Part shown: positions 30,035 to 38,996 of the stretch, in pieces | How the letters are laid out: each line of letters opens with the position of its first letter | Position numbering within the stretch: the stretch's first letter is position 1 | NCBI RefSeq assembly: GCF_031180965.1 | Contig: NZ_JAPSLH010000004.1 | Coordinates: 1-64,000, forward strand | Reading direction: 5' to 3' | Length of the DNA stretch: 64,000 nucleotides | DNA from: Chelativorans sp. | GTDB lineage: Bacteria; Pseudomonadota; Alphaproteobacteria; Rhizobiales; Rhizobiaceae | Program-made: the position numbers and the translations under genes | The notes under the pieces: model-generated | What the model saw: only the letters and a program-made list of their open reading frames with translations | Database searches by the model: none | Told to the model about the DNA's origin: nothing

Positions 30035-30109
<75 letters not shown>

Positions 30110-30271
30110 GCCGGAACGGGCGGCGTTCTGCCATATCGTCTGCGCAAGCGCAAGCGCCAGCACCATATATAAAGACGCACGCCAACCTGGAAGCAGGGGC
30201 ATCGCCCGATCGAGGCATAACCATATATTGGCGAATTCGCCGCCATGATCTCGACAGACCAGGAGTATGAA

Positions 30272-30442
30272 ATGGCCGCCAAGGAGAGGACAGAAAGCAA
30301 GAGCGAAAGGCAAAAGCGGCTCGCCGCCGAGCTTCGGGCGAACCTTGCGCGGCGGAAAGCGCAGGCGCGCTCGCGCCGCTCGGGAGAGGCCGACCAACGC
30401 GCCGAAGGCATTCCTTCGGTCAAGGAGGACAAACGAAGCTGA
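30272..30442 (+). CDS. Small basic conserved protein upstream of murA
   Basis: This 56-residue, highly charged peptide begins MAAKERTESKSERQKRLAAE and is rich in Lys, Arg, Glu and Ala, so it should be a helical, strongly basic soluble protein. An AGGAG ribosome site lies 6 bases before the ATG at 30272. Similar small proteins are recalled at the same place before murA in related Rhizobiales, but the function is unknown. An overlapping frame starting at 30267 (MKWPPRR) has less plausible composition. RNA or nucleic-acid contact is only a guess from its charge. Confidence 0.6.
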   Translation: MAAKERTESKSERQKRLAAELRANLARRKAQARSRRSGEADQRAEGIPSVKEDKRS

Positions 30443-30558
30443 CACAAGGTGCTGCCGACAGACGAAATCCACCCATCCTTGAACCCATGAGTGGCTTGCT
30501 CTAGGACAGGCCAACTCGACCCAAACGCCGGGAGCCTCATCCCGGGAAAGAGACGCCC

Positions 30559-31848
30559 ATGGACCGCATACGCATCCGCGGAGGCAGTGAGCTCAACGGC
30601 ACGATCCCCATTTCCGGGGCAAAGAACGCCGCCCTGCCGCTGATGATTGCCTCGCTCCTCACCGACGACACGCTGACGCTCGAGAACGTGCCGCACCTGG
30701 CCGATGTCGAGCAGCTTATCCGAATCCTCGGCAATCACGGCGTGGATTACTCCGTTAATGGACGTCGCGAGAACCAGGACAAAGGCTATTCGCGGACCAT
30801 CCACTTCACGGCGCGCAGCATCGTCGACACGACGGCTCCCTATGATCTTGTGTCGAAGATGCGGGCAAGCTTCTGGGTCATCGGGCCGCTTCTGGCGCGC
30901 ATGGGCGAGGCGCGGGTGTCCCTGCCCGGCGGCTGCGCCATCGGCACGCGTCCCGTCGACCTTTTCATCGACGGCCTGCGCGCGCTGGGCGCGGAGATCG
31001 AGATTGAAAACGGGTATGTCGTCGCCAGGGCCAAGAACGGCCTTATCGGTGCGCGCTACACATTCCCCAAGGTTTCCGTTGGCGCCACGCATGTGCTCAT
31101 GATGGCTGCCTCCCTCGCCAAGGGCGAGACGGTGCTGGAGAATGCGGCGCGCGAGCCGGAGATCGTCAATCTGGCCGACTGCCTGAACGCCATGGGCGCG
31201 AAGATTTCCGGCGCCGGCACCTCCACGATCACAATCGAGGGCGTGACCAGCCTTTCGGGGGCGCGCCACCGCATCATCCCGGACCGCATCGAAACGGGCA
31301 CCTACGCGCTCGCGGTCGCCATGGCGGGAGGCGACGTGCTTCTGGAGGGCGCGCGGGCCGATCTGCTCGAACAGGCGCTGCAGACCCTGGAGCAGACCGG
31401 AACGGAGATCGTCCGCACCAATACCGGCATCCGCGTCAAGCGCAACGGCGCCGGCGTTGAGGCCGTGCACGTGACGACCGAGCCTTTCCCGGGCTTCCCG
31501 ACCGATCTCCAGGCCCAGTTCATGGCGCTGATGACCAGGGCCAGGGGTCAGGCGCGCATCACCGAAACCATCTTCGAGAACCGCTTCATGCATGTGCAGG
31601 AGCTTGCCCGGCTCGGCGCGCGCATCTCGCTCTCCGGCCAGACGGCGATCGTCGACGGCGTCGAGCGCCTGCGCGGAGCGCCCGTCATGGCGACGGACCT
31701 GCGCGCGTCGGTGTCGCTGGTCATCGCCGGGCTCGCGGCCGAGGGCGAGACGATGGTCAACCGCGTCTATCATCTCGACCGCGGGTTCGAGCGGCTGGAA
31801 GAGAAGCTTTCCAGCTGCGGCGCCGAGATCGAGCGCATATCCGGCTAA
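30559..31848 (+). CDS. murA: UDP-N-acetylglucosamine 1-carboxyvinyltransferase
   Basis: This 429-residue cytoplasmic enzyme transfers enolpyruvate from PEP to UDP-GlcNAc, the first committed step of peptidoglycan synthesis. It has the catalytic lysine in SGAKNAALP (about residue 22) and the cysteine loop [13 protein letters not shown] that carries the fosfomycin-sensitive Cys. The family-typical length and the final [13 protein letters not shown] are intact. It opens a plus-strand run of housekeeping genes (DUF2948, hisD, UPF0262, phosphatase, infA, maf, yacG) whose order is conserved in Rhizobiales. Confidence 0.98.
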   Translation: MDRIRIRGGSELNGTIPISGAKNAALPLMIASLLTDDTLTLENVPHLADVEQLIRILGNHGVDYSVNGRRENQDKGYSRTIHFTARSIVDTTAPYDLVSKMRASFWVIGPLLARMGEARVSLPGGCAIGTRPVDLFIDGLRALGAEIEIENGYVVARAKNGLIGARYTFPKVSVGATHVLMMAASLAKGETVLENAAREPEIVNLADCLNAMGAKISGAGTSTITIEGVTSLSGARHRIIPDRIETGTYALAVAMAGGDVLLEGARADLLEQALQTLEQTGTEIVRTNTGIRVKRNGAGVEAVHVTTEPFPGFPTDLQAQFMALMTRARGQARITETIFENRFMHVQELARLGARISLSGQTAIVDGVERLRGAPVMATDLRASVSLVIAGLAAEGETMVNRVYHLDRGFERLEEKLSSCGAEIERISG

Positions 31849-31911
31849 CCGGGCAGCGGCGGGAACATTGAAGCGCCCGGCGCAGGTCGCGCAGGAATGT
31901 GAGTTGTGCAT

Positions 31912-32358
31912 ATGGATCTTTTGAAGCTCGCCGCGCTCGATGAGGAGGATTTGAGCATCATTTCCGCTCATCTGCAGGACGCTGTATTGAAGACTGGAGA
32001 GCTGAGCTTTTTGAGCCGCGAGAAGCGCTTCGCGGCGATGGTGCGGCGTTTCGCCTGGGAGAAGGAGAGAACCGGCTTCCGGCTGTTCCGCCGGGAGCCG
32101 CATGAGCGGCGCCTCTCCGCCCTCAGCTTCGACCGGGTGCTCGCCGTGCGCTCGGCCGGCATCGACATGAACAAGCCGGACGAGGTGCTGGCGCTTCTTG
32201 CCTTGCGCTTCCTGCCGGGCGAGGCTCCCTCCGGCACGATCGAGCTCGCCTTTTCCGGCGGGGCCACGATCCACCTTGACGTGGAATGCATAGAGGCGCG
32301 GCTCGGCGATCTCGGGGCGGCCTGGGAGACGCCGGTCCGGCCGCGGCACAGCGCATGA
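31912..32358 (+). CDS. DUF2948 family protein
   Basis: This 148-residue protein (MDLLKLAALDEEDLSIISAHLQ) belongs to the DUF2948 family, found almost only in alphaproteobacteria and typically between murA and hisD, as here. It has no signal peptide or membrane segment and looks like a compact cytoplasmic alpha/beta protein with a conserved RRFAWEK patch. The function is unknown. The ATG at 31912 is preferred; an in-frame GTG two codons upstream is the only competitor. hisD begins 13 bp after its stop. Confidence 0.9.
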   Translation: MDLLKLAALDEEDLSIISAHLQDAVLKTGELSFLSREKRFAAMVRRFAWEKERTGFRLFRREPHERRLSALSFDRVLAVRSAGIDMNKPDEVLALLALRFLPGEAPSGTIELAFSGGATIHLDVECIEARLGDLGAAWETPVRPRHSA

Positions 32359-32371
32359 AAGACCCCGCGCA

Positions 32372-33664
32372 ATGACGATCAGGTTCGCCACGGCCGAGGC
32401 GGATTTCGAGCTCCGCTTCTCCGCCCTTCTTGCCGCCAAGCGCGAGGTGTCTGAGGAGGTCGATGCCGCGGTGCGCGAGATCATCGCGCGCGTGCGGGCC
32501 GAAGGCGACGCCGCGGTGGCCGAATACACCAGACGCTTCGACCGCTTCGATCCGGCAGAAGCAGGCATGCGCGTGCCGCGCGCGGAGATCGAAGCTGCCT
32601 ACGACAAAGTGGACGGCGAGACGGTGGACGCGCTGAAGCTTGCCCAGAGCCGCATCGAGGCGCATCACCGCCGGCAGCTTCCGAGCGACACGCGCTACAC
32701 GGACGCGCTGGGCGTCGAACTCGGCTGGCGCTGGACACCGATTTCCGCCGTCGGCCTCTATGTGCCGGGCGGCACGGCGAGCTATCCCAGCTCCGTGCTG
32801 ATGAACGCGGTGCCGGCCCGCGTGGCGGGCGTGGAAAGGATCGTGATCACCGTCCCCTCGCCCGATGGCGTGCTCAATCCGCTCGTGCTGGTGGCGGCGG
32901 ACCTCGCAGGCGTGACCGAGATCTACCGCATAGGTGGCGCCCAGGCCGTGGCGGCCCTTGCCTTTGGCACGCAGACCATAGCGGCGGTCGACAAGATCGT
33001 CGGGCCGGGCAACGCCTATGTGGCGGCGGCGAAGCGGCAGGTCTTCGGCCAGGTCGGCATCGACATGATCGCCGGCCCGTCCGAGGTGCTTGTCGTGGCT
33101 GACCGCGAGAATGATCCCGACTGGATCGCCGCCGATCTTCTGGCGCAAGCCGAGCATGACGCGGCGGCGCAGTCCATCCTCATGACCGAGGATGCTGACT
33201 TCGCCGATGCGGTTGCCGGCGCAGTCGAGCGGCAGCTTGCGCGCCTGTCGCGGGCAGATATCGCGGGCGCAAGCTGGCGCGATTTCGGCGCCATCATCCT
33301 CGTGCGCAGCTTGGAGGAAGCGCCCGCCCTCATCGACCGGATCGCGCCGGAGCATCTGGAGCTTGCGACGGAGGAGGCGGAAATGCTCCTCTCGCGCATC
33401 CGCAATGCGGGGGCCGTCTTCCTCGGCCGCCATACGCCCGAAGTGATCGGCGACTATGTCGGCGGCTCCAATCACGTGCTGCCCACCGCCCGCTCGGCGC
33501 GTTTTTCCTCAGGCCTCTCCGTGCTCGACTTCGTCAAGCGCATGTCCATTCTCCGGCTCGGCCCGGAGCAGCTGGGCGCGCTCGGTCCCGCAGCCATCGC
33601 GCTGGCCAAGGCCGAGGGGCTGGAGGCGCATGGCCGCTCCGTCTCAATACGGCTGAATGCCTAA
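32372..33664 (+). CDS. hisD: Histidinol dehydrogenase
   Basis: This 430-residue zinc enzyme carries out the last two oxidations of histidine synthesis (L-histidinol to L-histidine, NAD+). Characteristic segments are GLYVPGGTASYPSSVLMNAVPA, KIVGPGNAYVAAAKRQVFG, IDMIAGPSEVLVVAD and the metal-ligand AQAEHDAAAQSIL; EHLELATEEAEMLL and the NHVLPT block follow. The sequence is full length. As in relatives, hisD here stands apart from the other his genes, inside the murA-infA block. Confidence 0.97.
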   Translation: MTIRFATAEADFELRFSALLAAKREVSEEVDAAVREIIARVRAEGDAAVAEYTRRFDRFDPAEAGMRVPRAEIEAAYDKVDGETVDALKLAQSRIEAHHRRQLPSDTRYTDALGVELGWRWTPISAVGLYVPGGTASYPSSVLMNAVPARVAGVERIVITVPSPDGVLNPLVLVAADLAGVTEIYRIGGAQAVAALAFGTQTIAAVDKIVGPGNAYVAAAKRQVFGQVGIDMIAGPSEVLVVADRENDPDWIAADLLAQAEHDAAAQSILMTEDADFADAVAGAVERQLARLSRADIAGASWRDFGAIILVRSLEEAPALIDRIAPEHLELATEEAEMLLSRIRNAGAVFLGRHTPEVIGDYVGGSNHVLPTARSARFSSGLSVLDFVKRMSILRLGPEQLGALGPAAIALAKAEGLEAHGRSVSIRLNA

Positions 33665-33673
33665 GGCCGGCCG

Positions 33674-34159
33674 ATGGGCGAGCGGACTTCCCGGAAGGCG
33701 CGGCTCATCGATGTCGAACTGGACGAGACGGTCGGGCGCGCGACGCCGGATATCGAACATGAGCGCGCCGTCGCCATCTTCGATCTCGTCGAGGAAAACA
33801 GTTTCGCGCCTGTCGGCGATCCGGTCGGCGGTCCCTACCGGCTGAAGATCTCGCTCGTCGATTCGCGCCTCGTCCTCGCCGTGACGCGCGAGAACGGTGA
33901 TCCCGTCGTCACCCACATGCTGTCGCTCGCGCCCTTCCGGCGCATCGTGAAGGACTATTTCCTCGTCTGCGAGAGCTATTACCAGGCCATCCGCTCGGCG
34001 ACGCCGAGCCAGATCGAGGCCATCGACATGGGCCGGCGCGGCCTCCACAACGAAGGTTCGCAGACGCTCGCGGACCGCCTCAGGGGCAAGATCGAGCTCG
34101 ACTTCAACACGGCGCGGCGGCTCTTCACGCTCGTCTGCGTGCTTCACTGGCGCGGCTGA
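33674..34159 (+). CDS. UPF0262 family protein
   Basis: The 161-residue product has the UPF0262 hallmarks [44 protein letters not shown] and [11 protein letters not shown]. The family is confined to alphaproteobacteria and usually lies directly after hisD. No catalytic motif is recognisable; the arrangement suggests a small cytoplasmic protein. Its gene is 9 bp after hisD and one base before the phosphatase gene, so all three are probably cotranscribed. Confidence 0.92.
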   Translation: MGERTSRKARLIDVELDETVGRATPDIEHERAVAIFDLVEENSFAPVGDPVGGPYRLKISLVDSRLVLAVTRENGDPVVTHMLSLAPFRRIVKDYFLVCESYYQAIRSATPSQIEAIDMGRRGLHNEGSQTLADRLRGKIELDFNTARRLFTLVCVLHWRG

Positions 34160-34160
34160 C

Positions 34161-34664
34161 ATGACGGCGCAACCAGCGGAAGATCGGCCGGAGCGGGAAG
34201 CGGGGAAAGGCGCGGCTTCGGATGCCCTTCCCCGTTCGGTCCTGTTCCTGTGCGGCCGCAATTCCATCCGCTCGCCCATGGCCGAGGTGCTGGCAAAGCG
34301 GCGCCTGCCGCGCTCGACCTTCATCGCCTCCGCGGGTGTGCGCCCGGGCCAGCGCGACCCGTTTGTCGACGCCGTCCTGGCCGAGGAGAACCTGTCCCTG
34401 GGCGCATGGTCGCCCCGTCGCCTCGACGAGCTTGAAGACTCCTATTTCGATCTCATCGTCACCCTCGCGCCGGAAGCCCATCATGCGGCGCTGGAGCTTA
34501 CCCGCACCATGGCCGTCGAGGTCGAATACTGGCCGACCCTCGACCCCTCCGCCGTGGAGGGGACGCGCGAGCAGATCATGGCCTCCTACCGGGACGTGCG
34601 CGACTATCTGCGGGCGCAGATCGAGCGTCGCTTCAGCCCAAAACCCACTGCCGACGAAACGTGA
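34161..34664 (+). CDS. Low-molecular-weight protein tyrosine phosphatase family
   Basis: This 167-residue cytoplasmic protein has the phosphatase loop CGRNSIRS (CX5RS) right after the first beta strand ([18 protein letters not shown]) and an Asp/Pro-bearing region near the C-terminus ([12 protein letters not shown]). That fits LMW-PTP or the related arsenate-reductase fold. The N-terminal 27 residues are a polar extension. The gene starts one base after UPF0262, and the two are conserved partners before infA. The substrate is unknown; the catalytic loop is intact. Confidence 0.88.
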
Positions 34665-34678
34665 ACAAGCGTGTTCAC
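34661..34678. repeat. Perfect inverted repeat at the phosphatase stop codon
   Basis: GTGAACA (34661-34667) and TGTTCAC (34672-34678) form a perfect 7-bp inverted repeat with a 4-base loop. It overlaps the phosphatase TGA stop and lies about 120 bases before infA. It has no T-tract, so it is not a standard terminator. It could be an operator or an infA leader element. Confidence 0.45.
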
Positions 34679-34797
34679 AAATGGCGGCGGATGGGCTAGG
34701 TTCCGCGCGGTTTTCGGCCCGGCATCCATTTCCCGCGCGCAAAGCGAAGGAAGAAGCCGGTCAGGCCGGCAAAACTCCGCCAGAACGAAGGTATCGG

Positions 34798-35016
34798 ATG
34801 CCGAAGGAAGAAGTCCTCGAATTTCCAGGTGTTGTCACGGAACTCCTGCCCAATGCGATGTTCCGCGTGAAGCTTGAGAACGAACACGAGATCATCGCCC
34901 ACACCGCCGGCCGGATGCGCAAGAACCGCATCCGCGTGCTCACCGGCGACAAGGTGCTGGTGGAAATGACGCCCTACGATCTGACCAAGGGCCGGATCAC
35001 CTATCGCTTCAAATAG
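34798..35016 (+). CDS. infA: Translation initiation factor IF-1
   Basis: This 72-residue OB-fold protein ([19 protein letters not shown]) binds the ribosomal A site during initiation. The full IF-1 signature [28 protein letters not shown] is seen in parts, ending [13 protein letters not shown], and length is exactly that of the family. The start at 34798 is fixed by homology. A much longer frame beginning at 34222 runs through the phosphatase gene and is not a gene. maf follows after 38 bp. Confidence 0.98.
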
Positions 35017-35054
35017 AAGCTCGCGGGCGCTTCAGCCTGCCGACGGGGAATGCG

Positions 35055-35684
35055 ATGAGCGCGCTCAAGAAACTCGTCCTCGCCTCGGCTTCGCCAAGGC
35101 GCGTTGAACTCCTGCAGCAGGCCGGCATCGAACCAGACCGCCTCATCCCGGCGGAAATCGACGAAACGCCGCTCAAGGCGGAGCACCCGCGCTCACTCGC
35201 CAAGCGCCTGGCACGGGCCAAGGCGGAAAAGGCGTTGGCGCGACTCACCAAAGACGGCGCGGCGCAGGACTCCTTCGTGCTCGCGGCGGACACCGTGGTC
35301 GCGGTCGGCAGGCGTATCCTGCCCAAGACCGAAGTCACGGACGAGGCGTCAAACTGCCTGCGGCTCCTCTCCGGCCGCTCGCACCGGGTCTATACGGGCA
35401 TCTGCCTCTTCACGCCGGAAGGCAAGCTGCGCCACCGGCTGGTGGAAACGCGCGTACGCTTCAAGCGGATATCGCGCGAGGAACTGGAGAACTATCTTGC
35501 TTCCGGCGAGTGGCGCGGCAAGGCCGGCGGCTACGCGATCCAGGGTTTCGCCGGCACGTTCGTGGTCAAGCTCGTGGGCTCCTACAGCAATGTCGTCGGC
35601 TTGCCGCTCTACGAGACCGTGAGCCTGCTTTCGGCCGACGGCTTCAAGGTGCATCACACCTGGCCGGAGGGAACGCAGATCTGA
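35055..35684 (+). CDS. maf: Maf family nucleoside triphosphate pyrophosphatase
   Basis: The 209-residue protein has the Maf signature [16 protein letters not shown] at its N-terminus, the ETPLKAEHP loop, the VLAADTVV motif with its catalytic acid, and GYAIQGFAG. Maf proteins hydrolyse non-canonical or modified NTPs to monophosphates and have been tied to division arrest. It sits between infA and yacG, its usual place, with yacG beginning two bases after its stop. Confidence 0.94.
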   Translation: MSALKKLVLASASPRRVELLQQAGIEPDRLIPAEIDETPLKAEHPRSLAKRLARAKAEKALARLTKDGAAQDSFVLAADTVVAVGRRILPKTEVTDEASNCLRLLSGRSHRVYTGICLFTPEGKLRHRLVETRVRFKRISREELENYLASGEWRGKAGGYAIQGFAGTFVVKLVGSYSNVVGLPLYETVSLLSADGFKVHHTWPEGTQI

Positions 35685-35686
35685 CG

Positions 35687-35893
35687 ATGCCGGATCACGC
35701 GCCCGAAAAGATCACGCCGCTGCGCCCGCGCCGTCCCTGCCCCGAATGCGGCAAGCCCTCCTCACGCGAATTCTATCCATTCTGCTCGAAGCGCTGCAAG
35801 GATATCGACCTCAACCGCTGGCTTTCCGGCTCCTACGTCATCCCCGGGCGGCCGGCGGAGGACGACGAGGACGATCCGGCATCGGGACAATAA
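35687..35893 (+). CDS. yacG: DNA gyrase inhibitor YacG (zinc-binding)
   Basis: This 68-residue protein ([20 protein letters not shown]) has the YacG zinc ribbon with ligands CPECGK and CSKRCKD, followed by the conserved [14 protein letters not shown] and an acidic tail (EDDEDD). E. coli YacG binds GyrB and inhibits gyrase. It starts two bases after maf and ends the plus-strand housekeeping run. A longer frame starting in maf at 35510 is discounted. Confidence 0.93.
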   Translation: MPDHAPEKITPLRPRRPCPECGKPSSREFYPFCSKRCKDIDLNRWLSGSYVIPGRPAEDDEDDPASGQ

Positions 35894-35920
35894 AAAAGCC
35901 CGGCTCGCGGGGAGCCGGGC
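35892..35920 (-). terminator. Rho-independent terminator of the DUF1127 gene
   Basis: GCCCGGCTC (35898-35906) and GAGCCGGGC (35912-35920) form a perfect 9-bp stem with a 5-base loop. On the minus strand the stem is followed by six T residues (35897-35892), the classic terminator arrangement. It lies 67 bases past the DUF1127 stop. It may also slow plus-strand transcription leaving yacG, but there it has no T-tract. Confidence 0.8.
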
Positions 35921-35986
35921 AAGTCTGCAGGCAGCCGGGGGGAACCGGCGTGATGGGAGTGAATGCCTGCATGGGAGAAGAGGCAG

Positions 35987-36268
35987 TCAAGGATGGCGGC
36001 GTGAGCCACCCTCGTTTCTCTTGCGCACCCTGACAATCTGCTCAAGGCGCCGCGTCGGGTCGTCGAGAATGGGGCCGTCATAAGCCAGCGCAATGTCCTC
36101 GCGCGTGAGACCTATATCCACCAGTTCCCAATCGGTGAGGTCGTTCAGCCGCCGAAGGGCGCGCCGGTTGGACCAAAGGCGCCAAATCTGGGAAGCCGTG
36201 CGCACGAGACGCAGCACGAAGCCCGGCCTGGCGGCGGTAATCGGGAATGCGGTCCGTTCTGCGCGCAT
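35987..36268 (-). CDS. DUF1127 domain protein (YjiS-like)
   Basis: This 93-residue protein ends in a DUF1127 motif (RRALRRLNDLTDWELVDIGL, then TREDI), an arginine-rich short helix-turn found in small alphaproteobacterial regulators. Some relatives modulate phosphate and carbon metabolism by binding small RNAs. The start at 36268 (MRAERTAFPI) follows an AGGAG ribosome site. It is divergently transcribed from the LysR gene across a 187-bp region and has its own terminator, so it is monocistronic. Confidence 0.85.
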   Translation of the reverse strand: MRAERTAFPITAARPGFVLRLVRTASQIWRLWSNRRALRRLNDLTDWELVDIGLTREDIALAYDGPILDDPTRRLEQIVRVRKRNEGGSRRHP

Positions 36269-36392
36269 GGCAAATCTCCTTTGCGTGATCCGCTGCTGGG
36301 AAGCGGATTCCGGAGAAGGGCGGGACGCCGGCAAGGAATGCCGCGGCGAAATCTCGTCGCCTACTCAGGAATGATGCATTTTTCCCATGCGA

Positions 36393-36437
36393 CAATTGAT
36401 TAGTCGAACGAATGTTTTTAATCTTTTGGATCAATTG
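36393..36437. promoter_or_regulatory. Candidate LysR operator in the DUF1127/LysR divergent region
   Basis: CAATTGAT (36393-36400) and ATCAATTG (36430-36437) form an inverted repeat with centres 37 bases apart, in an unusually AT-rich tract directly before the LysR gene. The interval and symmetry suit a regulator binding two half-sites and repressing its own gene. This is inferred from sequence alone. Confidence 0.35.
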
Positions 36438-36455
36438 CAGTGATAGGAGGGTGCA

Positions 36456-37415
36456 ATGACGGCGCCGCTCGACCTCGACCAGCTTTCCACCTTTGTCGCC
36501 ATTGCCGACAGCGGCAGCTTCACCAGAGCCGCCGAGGAGGTACACCGCACCCAGTCCGCGGTTTCCATGCAGATGCGCCGGCTGGAGGAACGCATCGGCA
36601 AGCCGCTCTTCGAAAAGGACGGACGCACCAACCGGCTGACGGAGGATGGCGAGCGGCTCCTGCTCTATGCACGCAGGCTTCTGCGGCTCAACCGCGAGAC
36701 GCTGGCGGCCTTCGACGATGAGAGCCTGGAAGGCCATGTGCGGATCGGCATGCCCGACGATTATGCCGAGCGCTTCCTGCCGGAGATCATGGCGCGCTTC
36801 TCCCGTTCCAATCCGCGTGTGGAGATGTCCGTGCTCTGCGAGCCGACGGCCAATCTCGTGCACCATGTGCGGCAGGGAAATGTCGACCTGGCACTGGTGA
36901 CCGACCAGGACAATGCGGAGACGGTCCGGCGCGAGCCCCTGCTCTGGGTCGGCTCCGCCAACCACACCACCCACGAGCGGGAGGTGCTGCCGATGGCTTT
37001 CGGACGGCCAACCTGCACCTGGCGGCGGATTGCCTGCGATACTCTGCGGGACATCAATCGCGACTACCGCATCCTCTTCACCAGCTTTTCCGCCACGGTG
37101 ATCACCGCCGCGGTGATGTCGGGCGCCGCCATCTCGGTGCTGCCGGAATGCGCCCTGCGGCCGGGAATGCGGGTGCTGACAGAAAAGGACGGATTCCCGA
37201 TGCTGCCGGACTGCCATATCGGCATCATGCGCGGGCGCACCAATCAGACCGAGCTGGTAGACGCGCTTGCCCGCCACATCGCCGAGAGCCTCGACAATAT
37301 TTCCGTACCGATCGGCGTGGCCGACGAGACGGAGGGCCTCGACTTCACCTCGTTCACCCACCGCTTCAAGCGCGGCAAGCGGCTACGGCCCAGCCATGTG
37401 CTGCCGGGATGGTAG
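36456..37415 (+). CDS. LysR family transcriptional regulator
   Basis: The 319-residue protein has an N-terminal winged helix-turn-helix (LDLDQLSTFVAIADSGSFTRAAEEVHRTQSAVSMQMRRLEE read across its residues) and the LysR effector-binding domain (about residues 90-295, beginning GHVRIGMPDDYAERFLPEI). Its C-terminus is extended by about 20 basic residues. An AGGAGG site precedes the start. The neighbouring DUF1127 gene is divergent and a possible target; the effector is unknown. The phosphotransferase-like gene begins 61 bp downstream. Confidence 0.92.
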   Translation: MTAPLDLDQLSTFVAIADSGSFTRAAEEVHRTQSAVSMQMRRLEERIGKPLFEKDGRTNRLTEDGERLLLYARRLLRLNRETLAAFDDESLEGHVRIGMPDDYAERFLPEIMARFSRSNPRVEMSVLCEPTANLVHHVRQGNVDLALVTDQDNAETVRREPLLWVGSANHTTHEREVLPMAFGRPTCTWRRIACDTLRDINRDYRILFTSFSATVITAAVMSGAAISVLPECALRPGMRVLTEKDGFPMLPDCHIGIMRGRTNQTELVDALARHIAESLDNISVPIGVADETEGLDFTSFTHRFKRGKRLRPSHVLPGW

Positions 37416-37476
37416 GGATCAGCAAAATCGATCGGTTCCACGACAGCGTGCGCCGACAATCTTGCGGCCAGCGTTG

Positions 37477-38292
37477 ATGAGCGCGTTTCATCAGGAGGCG
37501 AATGCGCCAGAGGATCGCGCGTTCGAGGCGCCTTCCTCTTGGCGCGACGAACTTGCGGGCTATGCATGGTCTCGCCAGACCATCGGCCGCTCGGATGCCG
37601 CCGTCTTTCGTCTGGAGGCGGAGGGCCGCCCCACGCTCTTCGTCAAGACCGAGCCGGTGAGCGCCTTCGGCGAAATCCCGGACGAGGCGGCGCGGCTGAA
37701 GTGGCTCGGCGGCGAAGCGATCCCCTGCCCAGCTGTTCTCCGCGAGGCCCGGGAAGACGGCCGTGACTGGCTGCTGATGAGCGCCATACCCGGCAGAGAC
37801 CTCGCCTCCTCGCCGGACCTCGCACCCGAACGCATCGTCGAGATCGCCGCCGAGGCGCTCCGCATGCTGCATCGGCTTGCCGTCGCGGATTGCCCGTTCG
37901 ACCACAGGCTCGATCGCCGCATCGAGGCCGCCCGGCGAAGGATGGAGGCGGGACTTGTCGACGAGGAGGATTTTGACGAGGAGCGGAGCGGCCGCGCCGC
38001 GCCGGAGGTGTTCCGGGAGCTTCTGGCACAGCGCCCGTCCCGGCAGGAGCTGGTCGTCACCCATGGAGACGCCTGCCTGCCCAACCTGCTTGCGGACAAG
38101 GGACGCTTTACCGGCTTCGTCGACTGCAGCCGCCTCGGCGTGGCCGACCGGTTTCAGGACCTGGCGCTGGCGAGCTGGAGCATATGGCACAATCTTGGCG
38201 AACAGTGGGTAGGGCCGTTCCTCGAACGGTATGGGGCGGAAGCAGACCTCGAGCGGATGTCGTTCTATCAGCTACTCGACGAGTTCTTTTGA
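37477..38292 (+). CDS. Aminoglycoside 3'-phosphotransferase-like kinase
   Basis: This 271-residue protein has the APH(3') plan: the nucleotide-binding N-lobe with VFVKTEP-like lysine (LFVKTEP), the catalytic HGDACLPN loop and the metal-binding FVDCSRLGVADRFQDLALA segment. These correspond to the HGDxxxxN and D-x-GRxGxxDRYxDLA motifs, so it is probably an active small-molecule kinase. Chromosomal relatives in soil bacteria can phosphorylate kanamycin-type antibiotics, but other substrates are possible. It ends 37 bp before the DUF2585 gene. No mobile element or resistance cassette surrounds it. Confidence 0.82.
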   Translation: MSAFHQEANAPEDRAFEAPSSWRDELAGYAWSRQTIGRSDAAVFRLEAEGRPTLFVKTEPVSAFGEIPDEAARLKWLGGEAIPCPAVLREAREDGRDWLLMSAIPGRDLASSPDLAPERIVEIAAEALRMLHRLAVADCPFDHRLDRRIEAARRRMEAGLVDEEDFDEERSGRAAPEVFRELLAQRPSRQELVVTHGDACLPNLLADKGRFTGFVDCSRLGVADRFQDLALASWSIWHNLGEQWVGPFLERYGAEADLERMSFYQLLDEFF

Positions 38293-38329
38293 CACCGCGC
38301 CACGGGGACCGGAGGGGGAGACAATCTTG

Positions 38330-38927
38330 ATGCAGTACGAAGCTCAGTCTTCCGCGCGGAATGCCCAGCGCTCAGTGGTGCTGTGCCTGCTAATCGTCGC
38401 CGGGATTCTTCTCGTTCAGTCGCTCGTGCTCGCCTGGATGGGCCGGGCTTCCCATCTGCGCCTGCGGCTCGGTCAAGCTGTGGTATCCGGACGCCTCCGG
38501 GCCCGAGACGTCGCAGCATCTTACCGACTGGTACACGTTCTCGCATTTCCTGCACGGGCTCATCTTCTACGCCATCCTCCATCTCCTGTCGCCGCGCGCG
38601 CCGTTGTGGCTGCGGCTCAGCCTGGCGGTGGGGCTGGAGGCGGCCTGGGAGATCGCCGAAAACACGCCGATGGTGATCGATCGCTACCGCCAGGGCGCGC
38701 TGGCGGAGGGCTATTTCGGCGACAGCATCGTCAACTCCCTCGCCGATACGGCGGCCGCGATCGTCGGCTTCTTCTTCGCCCGCGCCGCTCCGGTCTGGCT
38801 GAGCGTTGCGCTCTTCATCGCCATCGAGCTCTTCCTCGCCTACTGGATCAGGGACAATCTGACGCTCAACATCATCCAGCTGCTGCACCCAACCGAAGCC
38901 ATTTCGCGCTGGCAAGTCGGCGGCTGA
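38330..38927 (+). pseudogene. DUF2585 (UPF0314) membrane protein gene with one-base frameshift
   Basis: A start at 38330 (MQYEAQSSARNAQRSVV) opens a signal-anchor-like helix and runs into LAWMGRA. There the reading frame fails, because an extra T in GCTTCCC (38449-38450) disrupts the expected MGRAPICACGSVKLWY. Reading the other frame from there gives PICACGSVKLWYPDASG, DWYTFSHFLHG and the C-terminal IVNSLADTAAAIVGFFFA...RDNLTLNIIQLLHP block of the family. The restored protein is about 198 residues with several membrane spans. Family members are Rhizobiales-specific; function is unknown. It may be a real mutation or a homopolymer error. Confidence 0.82.
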
Positions 38928-38996
38928 CCCCGCCGCTTGGAAGGGCGCCGTCGGCCATGGGTTGACCTTGCACCCCTCAAAGGGTCAATTCGGACC

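Noticed and set aside
35892-35920. Terminator for yacG on the plus strand
   Set aside because: The stem is followed by T residues only on the minus strand; it fits the DUF1127 transcript better.
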